NCBI RefSeq assembly: GCF_040719145.1 | Contig: NZ_JBFDUZ010000003.1 | Coordinates: 1-64,000 of the forward strand | Direction of reading: 5' to 3' | Source: Paenibacillus sp. JQZ6Y-1 | GTDB taxonomy: Bacteria; Bacillota; Bacilli; Paenibacillales; Paenibacillaceae | Length of the DNA stretch: 64,000 nt | Position numbers and translations under genes: made by a program | Notes under the pieces: generated by a model | Database searches by the model: none | The model's input: only the letters and a program-made list of their open reading frames with translations | Told to the model about the DNA's origin: nothing | Shown here: positions 8,553-17,555 of the stretch, piece by piece | How the letters are laid out: each line of letters opens with the position of its first letter | Position numbering within the stretch: position 1 is the first letter of the stretch

Positions 8553-8864
8553 TTATGCTTGGATTTTCTCGATAGTCACTTTAGTATATGGTTGGCGATG
8601 ACCTTGTTTTTTGTGGTAGTTCTTTTTCGGTTTGTATTTGTAAACTACAACCTTTTGGCCTTTACCGTGTTTTTCAACTTTCGCTGTTACAGTAGCGCCT
8701 TCTACCAGTGGCAGACCTGTTGTCAGACCGTTCTCTTTGGATACAGCCAGAACGCGGTCAAAAGTTACGCTGTCGCCGTCGTTAGCCTCCAGCTTTTCGA
8801 TGAACAATACGTCGCCCTCTTGCACTTTGTATTGTTTACCACCTGTTTCGATAATTGCGTACAT
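8553..8864 (-). CDS. rplU: 50S ribosomal protein L21
   Basis: 103-residue ribosomal protein with the family start [18 protein letters not shown] and the C-terminal [19 protein letters not shown] block. The start was moved in from a longer open frame: the ATG at 8862-8864 has AGGAGGTG 7 bases upstream, and the longer version would place that ribosome binding site inside the gene. First gene of rplU-prp-rpmA. Confidence 0.97.
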   Translation of the reverse strand: MYAIIETGGKQYKVQEGDVLFIEKLEANDGDSVTFDRVLAVSKENGLTTGLPLVEGATVTAKVEKHGKGQKVVVYKYKPKKNYHKKQGHRQPYTKVTIEKIQA

Positions 8865-8981
8865 TTCCTTGCACCTCCTCATGTCTCAGACTCGCCTGAT
8901 TCAGGTGTTATGCCGAAGCATAAGCTTGGAACCATACCAGAGCGGTTACAGCATGTGAGGGAGTTATATCCGACACATACC
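8865..8981 (-). promoter_or_regulatory. rplU 5' leader, probable L21 leader RNA
   Basis: The transcript from the promoter at 8987-9015 has about 115 nucleotides before the rplU start. It includes GTAACCGCTCTGGTATGGTTCC, a hairpin AGCTTATGCTTCGGCATAA, and CCTGAATCAGGCGAG just before the ribosome binding site. The size, place and CCGCTCTGGTA core resemble what I remember of the Firmicute L21 leader, thought to mediate autoregulation by L21. Confidence 0.5.
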
Positions 8982-8986
8982 AAATG

Positions 8987-9015
8987 ATTGTAGCACAGCA
9001 CGAAACAGAAATCAA
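8987..9015 (-). promoter_or_regulatory. sigma-A promoter of rplU-prp-rpmA
   Basis: Minus-strand -35 TTGATT (9010-9015), 17-base spacer, -10 TACAAT (8987-8992). The -35 overlaps the last codons of the upstream rng gene. Confidence 0.85.
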
Positions 9016-10259
9016 TCCTTAATCCAAGATGCAATTTTACCGGTTCCGTGACAGACCGAACAGGTCTGATAAGCAAAGCTGATTGTTTCCTCGCGTGCTT
9101 TTTTACGGGTCAACTCCAGCAGACCGAGTCGAGTCCAGCCAACGATATGCGTTTTGGTGCGGTCTTGCAGCAATACATGTTCTAGTGCCTCCACTACGGC
9201 ATGACGACTTGATTCGTGATCCATATCGATAAAATCGATAATGATGATCCCACCGGTATCGCGTAGCCGAAGCAGTCGTGCAATAGATTGCGCTGCTACG
9301 ATATTCGTACGTGTGACCGTTTCTTCCAGCGTCGCACCACCGGTAAATTTGCCTGTATTCACGTCGATCACAGTTAGCGCCTCGGTCTGATCCCAGACAA
9401 TATAGCTACCGCCTTCAAGCCAGAGTTTACGTTGAAAATCGTGATGCAGCCGTTCTTGTACACCAAGATGGTCAAAGATCGGCTCACGTTCTTGATAGAT
9501 CTCTACCGCAGGCTTCACATTGGAAGTCGATATGCGCTGCAAAAAAGATTCGGCAACTGTCGCACATGCTGGATCATCGGTAATAAAGCGATCCTCTTCT
9601 GGATGAAACACATCGCGAATCATCCGTTCGACCAAACCGAGATCCCGATGTAGTTCAGCGGGTGGACGCTGATGCTCCGCTTCGGTCTTAATACGTTGCC
9701 AGATGCGACGCAGAGTAAGCATATCGCTTGCAATCGCTTCATCCTGTTCGCCTTCAGCAACGGTACGCAGAATGACACCTTCCTCATTTTCACGCAGCCG
9801 CTCGCCAAGCTGACGGAGCCGATTGCGCTCCTGATCAGTGCTTACCTTTTTGGAAACAGCGATATAATCGGCATATGGCATATACACTAGCCAACGACCG
9901 GGTAGCGAATAATGAGTCGTTAATTTGGCACCCTTACTGCCGGAAGGCTCCTTAGTCACCTGCACAATTAGCTCCTGACCGGGATGCAGTAGGTCGGCAA
10001 TATTGGGTTTGATTCTAGGCTGCTTGTCCATATGTGGATGCAGCACATCATCGATATACAAAAATCCGTTTTTCTTTTGACCAATATCTACAAATGCCGC
10101 CTGAATACCAGGCAGCACATTCATCACTTTCCCTTTGTAAAAGTTGCCGGCAATTCCCTTGACGGCTGAACGCTCAGAAGCAAATTCAACCAGTTGGCCT
10201 TCGTCAAGCAACGCCATCCGCGTTTCCTTCGGGTCACAGCTTACTATCATTTGCTTCAT
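9012..10259 (-). CDS. rng: ribonuclease E/G family endoribonuclease
   Basis: RNA-processing endonuclease. The 415-residue product has the N-terminal S1-like RNA-binding region (about 35-125, containing GIQAAFVDIGQKKNGFLY), the catalytic DNase-I-like domain with TVIDVNTGKFTGG and the acidic GGIIIIDFIDMDH motif, and a C-terminal Cys-x-x-Cys zinc link (CSVCHGTGKI). It lacks the long E. coli RNase E scaffold tail. Bacillus subtilis itself has no such enzyme, so its presence fits Paenibacillaceae and other lineages. Confidence 0.93.
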   Translation of the reverse strand: MKQMIVSCDPKETRMALLDEGQLVEFASERSAVKGIAGNFYKGKVMNVLPGIQAAFVDIGQKKNGFLYIDDVLHPHMDKQPRIKPNIADLLHPGQELIVQVTKEPSGSKGAKLTTHYSLPGRWLVYMPYADYIAVSKKVSTDQERNRLRQLGERLRENEEGVILRTVAEGEQDEAIASDMLTLRRIWQRIKTEAEHQRPPAELHRDLGLVERMIRDVFHPEEDRFITDDPACATVAESFLQRISTSNVKPAVEIYQEREPIFDHLGVQERLHHDFQRKLWLEGGSYIVWDQTEALTVIDVNTGKFTGGATLEETVTRTNIVAAQSIARLLRLRDTGGIIIIDFIDMDHESSRHAVVEALEHVLLQDRTKTHIVGWTRLGLLELTRKKAREETISFAYQTCSVCHGTGKIASWIKD

Positions 10260-10441
10260 CGGGATATTTCACCTCTGTTGGTTTCGGACGATAACAGTCT
10301 ACACAAGACGCCCTTTACTCCTAGACGAACTGTTTCGGCAAAAGGTTTCAGCAGACAACGACATAGGAATACGTCTGTCATGGATGCGATATAGCAGCAC
10401 CCATAGTATCGAATCTATGCCGATATGGATATATCAGCAAC

Positions 10442-10469
10442 AAAAAACCGGCATGATAATCATGCCGGC
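10442..10469 (-). terminator. terminator after rodA
   Basis: Near-perfect palindrome CCGGCATGA-TAA-TCATGCCGG (10448-10468). It is followed on the minus strand by six Ts and lies just past the rodA stop, ending the shape/division operon. Confidence 0.9.
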
Positions 10470-10477
10470 TGTGCGTC

Positions 10478-11620
10478 CTAGTCTACTTCGTACTTTTCTT
10501 GATAAATTTTGATACTCAATACGAGACCAATACTGAACATATTGAGAATCAGGGAGGTACCGCCATAACTGATAAACGGCAGCGTAATCCCGGTAATCGG
10601 CATCAACCCGATCATCATGCCGACATTTTCAAAAATCTGAAAGACGAACATGCTGACCACGCCGACGATAATATAAGAACCCCGCCTGTCATAACACTGC
10701 AAGGCGATGAGTATCATTCGATAGATCAATAAAAAGTAGAATAGCAGCAATACCGAAGCACCGATAAAGCCAAATTCCTCGCCGATCACGACAAAGATGG
10801 AATCGGAGTACGGATACGGAACAAATTTGTTATTTTTCAACTGGCCCTGCATATATCCATCGCCGAATAGCCCCCCGGAGCCGACTGCGATCTTCGCATA
10901 GCTGGACTGATGCTTGGCATCGTCGGACGCCTGCGACGGATCGATAAACGTATTGATCCGCTCATACCAGTGAAATTTATTGTTCTGATACAGATAATCA
11001 TGAATCTGCTGGTTAAAGGTAGTAAACAAGACGATAACAAGAACCAGTGCACCAATAATCGTCGTTAGACCGATAATGACATGGGTGTATTTGGTATTGC
11101 CAATCCACAACATGCCGACCAGAATAATCAAATAAATGATCGCATTCCCCAAATCGGGCTGAATCAGTACGAGGAAAAACGGCACAAACACGACCAACGC
11201 GGTCGGCAGCAAATCGGTACGAAACCGCAATGGATCGCCTTCCCGCTTACCTAGCAAATACGCGGTCGTCAACACAACAACAATCTTGACAATCTCCGCC
11301 GGCTGAATCTGGAAGCCCGGCAGATTGTACCATGACTTGGCACCGTTAATTTCGGAACCGAGCGGATAAAGCAGCAGCAAGGATAAAATACCAAACGCGT
11401 ACAAATACCAATGCTTACGCAGCAAGATCCGATAATCAAACAAACTGACAGCAAACATAATCACAAAGCCGATGCCGTAGAAAATGATTGTGCGTATATC
11501 GTACCCAGCAAATTTCGGGTCCGGCGCAATCGCACTGCGCACCAGCAATGTACTGAACACCATAAACATGCCGAGCAGGGTAACTATACCCCAGTCCAGC
11601 TTTTTGAACTTGTTAAGCAA
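10478..11620 (-). CDS. rodA: SEDS-family peptidoglycan polymerase RodA
   Basis: Integral membrane glycosyltransferase that polymerises peptidoglycan in the rod complex with MreBCD and a class B PBP. The 380-residue product has about ten hydrophobic segments, and the late conserved block GLMPITGITLPFISYGGTSL is characteristic of FtsW/RodA/SpoVE. Placement directly after minD and mreBCD favours RodA over FtsW or SpoVE. Large extracytoplasmic loop at about 205-265. Confidence 0.93.
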   Translation of the reverse strand: MLNKFKKLDWGIVTLLGMFMVFSTLLVRSAIAPDPKFAGYDIRTIIFYGIGFVIMFAVSLFDYRILLRKHWYLYAFGILSLLLLYPLGSEINGAKSWYNLPGFQIQPAEIVKIVVVLTTAYLLGKREGDPLRFRTDLLPTALVVFVPFFLVLIQPDLGNAIIYLIILVGMLWIGNTKYTHVIIGLTTIIGALVLVIVLFTTFNQQIHDYLYQNNKFHWYERINTFIDPSQASDDAKHQSSYAKIAVGSGGLFGDGYMQGQLKNNKFVPYPYSDSIFVVIGEEFGFIGASVLLLFYFLLIYRMILIALQCYDRRGSYIIVGVVSMFVFQIFENVGMMIGLMPITGITLPFISYGGTSLILNMFSIGLVLSIKIYQEKYEVD

Positions 11621-11626
11621 AATCCA

Positions 11627-12421
11627 TCAACCCATTCCAAAAAACTTCTTAAAGCGAGAAAATGCACTTTTTTTCTGATCCATGGGCATGAGTGGAACCG
11701 TATCTCCCAAAATGCGTCGGGCGATATTACGGTACGCAATGGCTGCTTTGGAGTCAGGATTCATTACAGTCGGTTCACCAGAGTTAGCAGCCTTGATCAC
11801 CATTTCGTCATCAGGCACGACACCAAGCAGATCGATATTGAGCACTTGCAGCACTTCGTCGATATCCAGCATATCGCCAGACTTCACCATGCTATGGCGA
11901 ATCCGATTCACCACCAGCTTTGGCGACGAGATGTGCGAATTTTCTAGCAGACCAATAACCCGGTCAGCATCGCGAACGGCTGCATTTTCCGGTGTGGTCA
12001 TCACGATTGCCTGATCGGCACCAGCAATGGCATTTTTGAAGCCTTGCTCGATTCCAGCTGGACAGTCAATCAAAATATAATCGAAATCTTTTTTGAGTTC
12101 TTCGACGATTTCTTTTACTTGCTCTGGCGACACGGCATTTTTGTCTTTGGTCTGTGCGGCAGGCAGCATGTACAGCTCGTCAAAGCGTTTATCTTTGACC
12201 AGCGCCTGGTTGAGCCGGCAGCGACCATCGGCTACGTCACACAGGTCATAAATGATGCGGTTTTCCAAGCCCATCACGACATCGAGATTGCGCAGGCCGA
12301 TATCGGTATCGACCAGACATACCTTTTTGCCGAGAAGCGCGAGCGCGGTACCTATATTTGCGGAAGTGGTTGTCTTTCCGACTCCGCCCTTACCTGAAGT
12401 GACGACAATAGCCTCTCCCAT
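11627..12421 (-). CDS. minD: septum site-determining ATPase MinD
   Basis: Membrane-associated ATPase that recruits MinC to block division near poles. The 264-residue product has the deviant Walker A GKGGVGKTT (10-18), switch motif VCLVDTDIGLRNLD, DYILIDCPAGIEQGF, and a C-terminal amphipathic membrane-targeting helix (KKSAFSRFKKFFGMG). It follows minC by 3 bp and precedes rodA by 6 bp. No minE is nearby, as in other rod-shaped Firmicutes. Confidence 0.96.
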   Translation of the reverse strand: MGEAIVVTSGKGGVGKTTTSANIGTALALLGKKVCLVDTDIGLRNLDVVMGLENRIIYDLCDVADGRCRLNQALVKDKRFDELYMLPAAQTKDKNAVSPEQVKEIVEELKKDFDYILIDCPAGIEQGFKNAIAGADQAIVMTTPENAAVRDADRVIGLLENSHISSPKLVVNRIRHSMVKSGDMLDIDEVLQVLNIDLLGVVPDDEMVIKAANSGEPTVMNPDSKAAIAYRNIARRILGDTVPLMPMDQKKSAFSRFKKFFGMG

Positions 12422-12424
12422 GTA

Positions 12425-13099
12425 CTACACCCCTTTGAACACATTAAAATCCCGGCCCAGACGGGCCATATTCGCCATCTTGTCAATTTTCATAATGCCA
12501 TCCTGCAAATAGGCAAATTCCATATGGGATTCGCGGTTTTCACCCTCGTCCGGCGGACGGCTGATCAGCTCGGCAATACGCAGCTGGGTCGGCGAAAAGA
12601 AGGAAGCAGCAATCACCGCATCTTCATTGCCGTTAATGCCTGCATGCGCCATACCGCGAAGCGCTCCGAGAATATAAATATCATCGGTGCTTGTAAGCGT
12701 GCCGCCTGCATTCACATCGCCGAGCAGCAATACTGGCCCCTCATGATGCAGCACCTGTCCAGAACGAACCATGCCGGTCACAATCTGCACCCGGTTGCGG
12801 TCGTATGGAATCACTTCCGGCTCTACCTCAACTGGCTCCTCAAACGAGCGGACGAGCAAATTGCCCTTCTGGCTTAAAATATCAAGCAGCGTATCTTTCT
12901 GTTCTTCGGTCATCTGCCGTTCACCGGTGCGAATATCAACATGCACCAGTGGTCCGGTCAGTATATTCTGGTGCGTATGCTCCAGCTTGAAGCGCAAATC
13001 AGCAACCAGATCTTCGAAATCACATGTATCATCAAATTGGAATGTTAATCCGTCTTTAATCCCTTTTATCGTTACGAATCGTGAAGCCCTTACAGCCAT
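12425..13099 (-). CDS. minC: septum site-determining protein MinC
   Basis: Inhibitor of FtsZ assembly acting with MinD. The 224-residue product has an N-terminal domain (about 1-100) and the diagnostic C-terminal right-handed beta-helix domain (about 105-205) with GPVLLLGDVNAGG and ALRGMAHAGINGNEDAVI. The start context is not exceptional; a 114-bp gap separates it from mreD. Confidence 0.95.
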   Translation of the reverse strand: MAVRASRFVTIKGIKDGLTFQFDDTCDFEDLVADLRFKLEHTHQNILTGPLVHVDIRTGERQMTEEQKDTLLDILSQKGNLLVRSFEEPVEVEPEVIPYDRNRVQIVTGMVRSGQVLHHEGPVLLLGDVNAGGTLTSTDDIYILGALRGMAHAGINGNEDAVIAASFFSPTQLRIAELISRPPDEGENRESHMEFAYLQDGIMKIDKMANMARLGRDFNVFKGV

Positions 13100-13213
13100 T
13101 CATCGTTCACCCCCACCTTACTATCAGTTCGTGCTGATGGCGGGAATTCCTGCCTGAGCGGCAAATTAAGCCAGTCTTCGACACATGGTCGCATACTCTC
13201 ATGCGGGATGTGT

Positions 13214-13744
13214 TCATTCCTCTTCGGCAGCACGTTTGCGCAGCTTGGCAACCTTTTCCAGCTGACGACGTACTGGAATGAAGATCACGAGCGCAAAGAT
13301 GAAATGCAGCAGCAGGTTCGGGAAGATATACTGCCCCAGCGCCCAAGCATACGGTTCACGCGTCAATCCAAATACCAGATAGATACCATACAGCAAATGA
13401 TCCAGCAGCAGACTGCCGATCAACACAACGGTCATCATCAGCGGATATGGAGCGCGTGGCGACTGAAACAGCAGACCGAGCACATACGCAGACAAGCCCA
13501 TTGCAAAGGCATACGCACCAATCATATCACCATAAAATACTACATCATGCAGCAATCCAAAAATCAGACCGAGTGCGAGTGCCGTATGACGATGATAATA
13601 AATCGACACGAACAAAATCAGAATATACGTCAGATGCGGAATGAGCCTGCCGTGCATGGCATCGGGAATGAGCCATGGCACGATGGTGCCTTCCCAGACG
13701 AAGACGAGAAATAACAGCAGCAGCAATACGATGCGGCGCACCAT
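13214..13744 (-). CDS. mreD: rod shape-determining protein MreD
   Basis: Small integral membrane subunit of the cell-elongation complex. The 176-residue product is strongly hydrophobic with about five membrane segments and a basic C-terminus (RRQLEKVAKLRKRAAEEE). Identified mainly by position, 1 base overlapping mreC, and by hydrophobic profile; sequence conservation in this family is low. Confidence 0.9.
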   Translation of the reverse strand: MVRRIVLLLLLFLVFVWEGTIVPWLIPDAMHGRLIPHLTYILILFVSIYYHRHTALALGLIFGLLHDVVFYGDMIGAYAFAMGLSAYVLGLLFQSPRAPYPLMMTVVLIGSLLLDHLLYGIYLVFGLTREPYAWALGQYIFPNLLLHFIFALVIFIPVRRQLEKVAKLRKRAAEEE

Positions 13745-14619
13745 TATTCCTGTGTCTCCTTCGTATAAACTACGAATACTTCTTTCCAGTCTTTGAAATC
13801 CGCAGATGGATCGATAGTTGCCGTATTGGTCAGACCGAAGTCACCAACTTGACGGCTAACGACTTTACCGATAATCATACCTTTCGGGAACAGGCCCCCA
13901 CTACCGGAGGATACGATGGTATCGCCCTTAGCAAGCGGATCGTTCTCCTTGATTTGCGTCATCGTCAGCATACCGGTTGCTTTGTCATAACTTTCCACCA
14001 TACCGAAGGTTTGGTTCTCCTTGCCAACTGCTGTCGCTGCAATCGCTTTGGAGTTCGGGTCAAGCGGATCAAGCGTAGTCAGCAATTTGACGGTTGCATG
14101 GTAATTGCTCGTCTGACTGACAATACCGACCATACCTTGCATCGAAATAACAGGCATGTCTTTGCGCACGCCATCCTTGCTACCCAGATCGATTACGACC
14201 GTTCCCGTATCCTCATCGTTATCTACACTTGTAACGTTAGCAATATGCAAATCAAAATCATTTTGCGCTAGTTGGTTTTGCGTAAAACGCAACTGTTCTT
14301 TATATCGTTCGTTGTCATTTACCAAACGATTGTAGTTCGCCTGCTGCATCATGTACTGAGCGGCGACGATTTTCAATTGTTGGTTTTCTTCGTGCAATTT
14401 ATCCAGATCGCCGATATCTTCAAAGAAGCCCGCTATGTAAGAAGCGGGCTTGTAAAATACACCTTGCACAAAACCGACCGTATCCCGGGCGAATTTCTCC
14501 GGCCAGGATATGGAACTGCGGTTGGTCAACGTATATCCCATTAACGCGATGAAGAGAATCAGTCCTACTAGCAGGATAAACAGTTTCTTGTTACCCAGCA
14601 GCTTAAACAGTTTCAACAC
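13744..14619 (-). CDS. mreC: rod shape-determining protein MreC
   Basis: Bitopic membrane protein that links MreB to the periplasmic-side wall synthases. The 291-residue product has one N-terminal membrane segment (about 13-31), a coiled coil (about 68-110, KLHEENQQLKIVAAQYMMQQ) and a beta-rich C-terminal domain with DLGSKDGVRKDMPVIS and GDTIVSSGSGGLFPKGMIIG. Overlaps mreD by one base and follows mreB by 57 bp. Confidence 0.95.
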   Translation of the reverse strand: MLKLFKLLGNKKLFILLVGLILFIALMGYTLTNRSSISWPEKFARDTVGFVQGVFYKPASYIAGFFEDIGDLDKLHEENQQLKIVAAQYMMQQANYNRLVNDNERYKEQLRFTQNQLAQNDFDLHIANVTSVDNDEDTGTVVIDLGSKDGVRKDMPVISMQGMVGIVSQTSNYHATVKLLTTLDPLDPNSKAIAATAVGKENQTFGMVESYDKATGMLTMTQIKENDPLAKGDTIVSSGSGGLFPKGMIIGKVVSRQVGDFGLTNTATIDPSADFKDWKEVFVVYTKETQE

Positions 14620-14676
14620 CCTCTTAATTAACGGTTATTCTTTCCCTGCTAAGGGGTTGACCATAATGGCCGTAAA

Positions 14677-15711
14677 TTAGCGTTTGGAACGGACGGCCGA
14701 GCTGCTGCGTGTTTTGAACAGATGAATGTTTTCCAGCGCTTTGCCTGTACCGATCGCTACACAATCCAGTGGATTCTCAGCAACGATGACCGGCATTCCT
14801 GTTTCACCAGCCAGCAGTTTGTCCAGGTTGCGAAGCAGTGCTCCACCACCAGTCAGCACGATGCCGCGGTCCATAATGTCAGCTGCCAGTTCCGGCGGAC
14901 ATTTTTCCAGTGTTACTTTCACAGCTTCCACAATTGCACTTACCGTATCGGACAGTGCTTCGGAAATTTCGTCGGATGTAATGGTCAGCGTTTTTGGCAG
15001 ACCAGTTACGAGGTCACGACCACGAATTTCCATTGTTTCGACTTTTTCGAACGGTGTAGCGGAGCCAACGTCCATTTTCAGTTGCTCTGCTGTACGCTCA
15101 CCGATCATCAGATTGTACTGACGCTTGATGTACTGGATGATCGCTTCATCCATTTCATCGCCAGCTACACGTACGGAACGGCTTGTTACGATACCGCCAA
15201 GGGAGATCACTGCTACTTCGGTTGTACCGCCACCGATGTCAACAACCATACTACCTGTTGGTTCCCAAACTGGCAGATCCGCACCAATCGCTGCTGCAAA
15301 TGGCTCTTCGATCGTGTACGCTTCACGCGCGCCCGCTTGTTTGGTTGCATCTTCAACTGCACGCTGCTCAACAGCAGTAATACCGGATGGTACGCAAACC
15401 ATCACGTTTGGATGCTGTGGGAACATCGAGCGCTGCTTTTGCGCCTGACGGATAAAGTATTTGATCATTGTTGCCGTCGTATCGAAATCGGCGATAACGC
15501 CGTCTTTCATCGGACGAATGGCACGGATGTTGCCCGGCGTACGACCGATCATTTTTTTGGCGGATTCACCGACAGCCTCGATTGTATTCGTATCGGTACG
15601 GATTGCCACGACAGACGGTTCTCTCACGACAATACCTTTTCCTCTTACATATACCAGTGTATTCGCTGTTCCTAGGTCAATACCCAGATCTTTTGTAAAG
15701 CTCCCAAACAT
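14677..15711 (-). CDS. mreB: rod shape-determining protein MreB
   Basis: Actin-like ATPase that organises lateral wall synthesis. The 344-residue product has phosphate-binding loop 1 ([19 protein letters not shown], about 8-26), phosphate loop 2 ([16 protein letters not shown]), and the adenosine motif [15 protein letters not shown]. It lies between radC and mreC, the conserved location. Confidence 0.97.
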   Translation of the reverse strand: MFGSFTKDLGIDLGTANTLVYVRGKGIVVREPSVVAIRTDTNTIEAVGESAKKMIGRTPGNIRAIRPMKDGVIADFDTTATMIKYFIRQAQKQRSMFPQHPNVMVCVPSGITAVEQRAVEDATKQAGAREAYTIEEPFAAAIGADLPVWEPTGSMVVDIGGGTTEVAVISLGGIVTSRSVRVAGDEMDEAIIQYIKRQYNLMIGERTAEQLKMDVGSATPFEKVETMEIRGRDLVTGLPKTLTITSDEISEALSDTVSAIVEAVKVTLEKCPPELAADIMDRGIVLTGGGALLRNLDKLLAGETGMPVIVAENPLDCVAIGTGKALENIHLFKTRSSSAVRSKR

Positions 15712-15750
15712 AACTTTTAACTCCCTTTCCTCTGAATCTCGACTATTATA

Positions 15751-16440
15751 TTACATCAGACCCTGTTCCTTCAAACTTACGAATCGTGTATCCCCGATCA
15801 CGACATGATCCAGCACTTCGATTCCGATCAAATGACCCGCTTCCACCAGTCTACGCGTGAGCGAGACATCCTCCGGGCTTGGCGTTGGATCGCCGCTCGG
15901 ATGGTTGTGAGCGCAAATGACCGATGCGCTACTGCATTTGATAGCAGCGCGGAATACTTCACGTGGATGTACGATGGACGCATTAAGGCTACCCATCGAC
16001 AACGTTTCCTGGGAAATAATCTGATTCTTCGTGTTCAGAAACAGACATACAAAATGTTCTTTTTGCAAATAACGCATCTGCTCCATTAGCAGATCGGCTG
16101 CGTCCTTTGGACTGCGAATCGCAATCGCCTCATCTCGACTTGTTCGTGTAATACGACGTCCAAGCTCGATCCCGGCTTTGATCTGAATCGCTTTGGCGGT
16201 GCCGATGCCGCGAATCTCAGTCAGTTCTTCAATACTCAAATCAACCAGCTGGCGGATATTGCCCACCTGCTTCAAAATCCGGGTTGCCAAGTGAATGGCA
16301 GATTCATCCCGTGTACCGGTGCGTAGCAAAATCGCTAGCAGCTCGGCATGGCTGAGCGCCTCTGCCCCATAATTCATCATCCGCTCACGCGGACGGTCCT
16401 CATGAGGAATATCACGCAACAGATATTGTGGCGCCTCCAT
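15751..16440 (-). CDS. radC: RadC family JAB-domain protein
   Basis: Conserved protein of unsettled function, historically linked to DNA repair. The 229-residue product has an N-terminal helix-hairpin-helix region (about 60-95, IEELTEIRGIGTAKAIQIKA) and a JAMM/MPN metal-binding domain with HNHPSGDPTPSPEDVSLT. Length is normal. It is placed between maf and mreB as in Bacillus. Confidence 0.95.
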   Translation of the reverse strand: MEAPQYLLRDIPHEDRPRERMMNYGAEALSHAELLAILLRTGTRDESAIHLATRILKQVGNIRQLVDLSIEELTEIRGIGTAKAIQIKAGIELGRRITRTSRDEAIAIRSPKDAADLLMEQMRYLQKEHFVCLFLNTKNQIISQETLSMGSLNASIVHPREVFRAAIKCSSASVICAHNHPSGDPTPSPEDVSLTRRLVEAGHLIGIEVLDHVVIGDTRFVSLKEQGLM

Positions 16441-16467
16441 GATGGTGTCCCCTTTTCTCTAACGAAA

Positions 16468-17079
16468 TCAAGACTCAAGCACCGAAATGCCGAATTGCTC
16501 CAGCATATCGCTTAGCAATGGCACAGGCAATCCAACAACGGTAAAATAGCAGCCTTCGATTCGATCCACCAACGTGGAGCCAAGGCCCTGAATCGCATAG
16601 GCGCCTGCCTTGTCAGCAGGCTCTCCGCTGCGCACGTAAGACTGAATGCGTTCCGCCGTGAGCGGCTTCATATGTACGACAGTCCGGCTGTATTCACTCA
16701 CGATGCGACCATCTGCCGCATCCATGCACACAATACCGGTATACACATTATGACTGCGTCCTTGCAAGGATTGCAGCATACGTTCCGCTTCCGCCTCATC
16801 ACGGGGCTTACCAAAAATAACGCCGTCCAGCACCACAATTGTATCGCTACCGATAATCAGCGCATCCTGCCATTGACTAAGTGCCTGTTCACGCACGGCT
16901 TGTGCCTTGCGCAGCGACAACTCGGTTACGACCTGTTCTGGTGTCCATTCCTGTGGTACCGTCTCATCGGCATCACTCGGCAAAATTTCAAATTGAAGTT
17001 GTAAAGAGGTCATCAATTCCTTTCTCCGTGGAGAAGCGGACGCCAATACAATCGTGTGACGTGAATGTTCTCTACCCAT
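16468..17079 (-). CDS. maf: Maf-type nucleotide pyrophosphatase
   Basis: Hydrolyses non-canonical or methylated nucleoside triphosphates (probably dTTP/UTP class) and influences septum formation. The 203-residue product has the family start ASASPRRKELM, the central VIGSDTIVVLDGVIFGKP, and C-terminal DKAGAYAIQGLG. The start at 17079 was chosen over a longer frame because AAGGAGAGG lies 8 bases upstream and conservation begins there. Confidence 0.95.
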   Translation of the reverse strand: MGREHSRHTIVLASASPRRKELMTSLQLQFEILPSDADETVPQEWTPEQVVTELSLRKAQAVREQALSQWQDALIIGSDTIVVLDGVIFGKPRDEAEAERMLQSLQGRSHNVYTGIVCMDAADGRIVSEYSRTVVHMKPLTAERIQSYVRSGEPADKAGAYAIQGLGSTLVDRIEGCYFTVVGLPVPLLSDMLEQFGISVLES

Positions 17080-17129
17080 AAGAAAGGCCCTCTCCTTATC
17101 CATATTCATTGTCATTCATCAGTGGGTAC

Positions 17130-17372
17130 TTAAAGTCTGCGATACAACCAGATTGCAGCTACGACTCCAATCAGGCTAAGCAGGCTCATTTTGAAATGAA
17201 GCTCAATCGTATAGCGGATAATGTTCAAATTCGCACTGGGAGACCAGTCAATCGTCGTCGACTTTGTCAGAAAAGACAATATCGCTACGGGTTCAAGCAA
17301 TGTAGCGATCCAAGAGCCGATCAGCCAGCCCAGCAGTAAAAACAAAATCAGTGTTCCAGCGTTCTTTTTCAT
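17130..17372 (-). CDS. DUF4321-type small membrane protein
   Basis: An 80-residue protein with two hydrophobic segments (about 5-28 and 58-78) separated by a short polar stretch. It resembles the DUF4321 proteins encoded beside maf in Paenibacillus and Clostridia. Function unknown. It sits 50 bp upstream of maf on the same strand. Confidence 0.75.
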   Translation of the reverse strand: MKKNAGTLILFLLLGWLIGSWIATLLEPVAILSFLTKSTTIDWSPSANLNIIRYTIELHFKMSLLSLIGVVAAIWLYRRL

Positions 17373-17474
17373 ACTGATATTCCCCTGCCTTTAATTTGAC
17401 ACCACATTATTATACGTTGATTCCTGCAGCAATACAAACAAAAAAGAAAGTGAGTGATTTTCATCTGCTGTACA

Positions 17475-17510
17475 GCGAAAAAAGACTGCCGTATGACAGT
17501 CTTTTTTCGC
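17475..17510 (-). terminator. bidirectional terminator after murC
   Basis: A perfect 14-base inverted repeat (17475-17488 with 17497-17510) of GCGAAAAAAGACTG type with an 8-base loop. T-runs are on both strands. It closes valS-folC-murC. Confidence 0.9.
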
Positions 17511-17555
17511 AAATACCGCGACAGTGGCGGCATTCAGCTGTGCTGTTGCAGCAGA

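Noticed and set aside
14722-15675. 317-codon plus-strand frame opposite mreB
   Set aside because: Fully antisense to mreB with Cys/His/Phe-rich composition typical of a shadow frame; no ribosome binding site.
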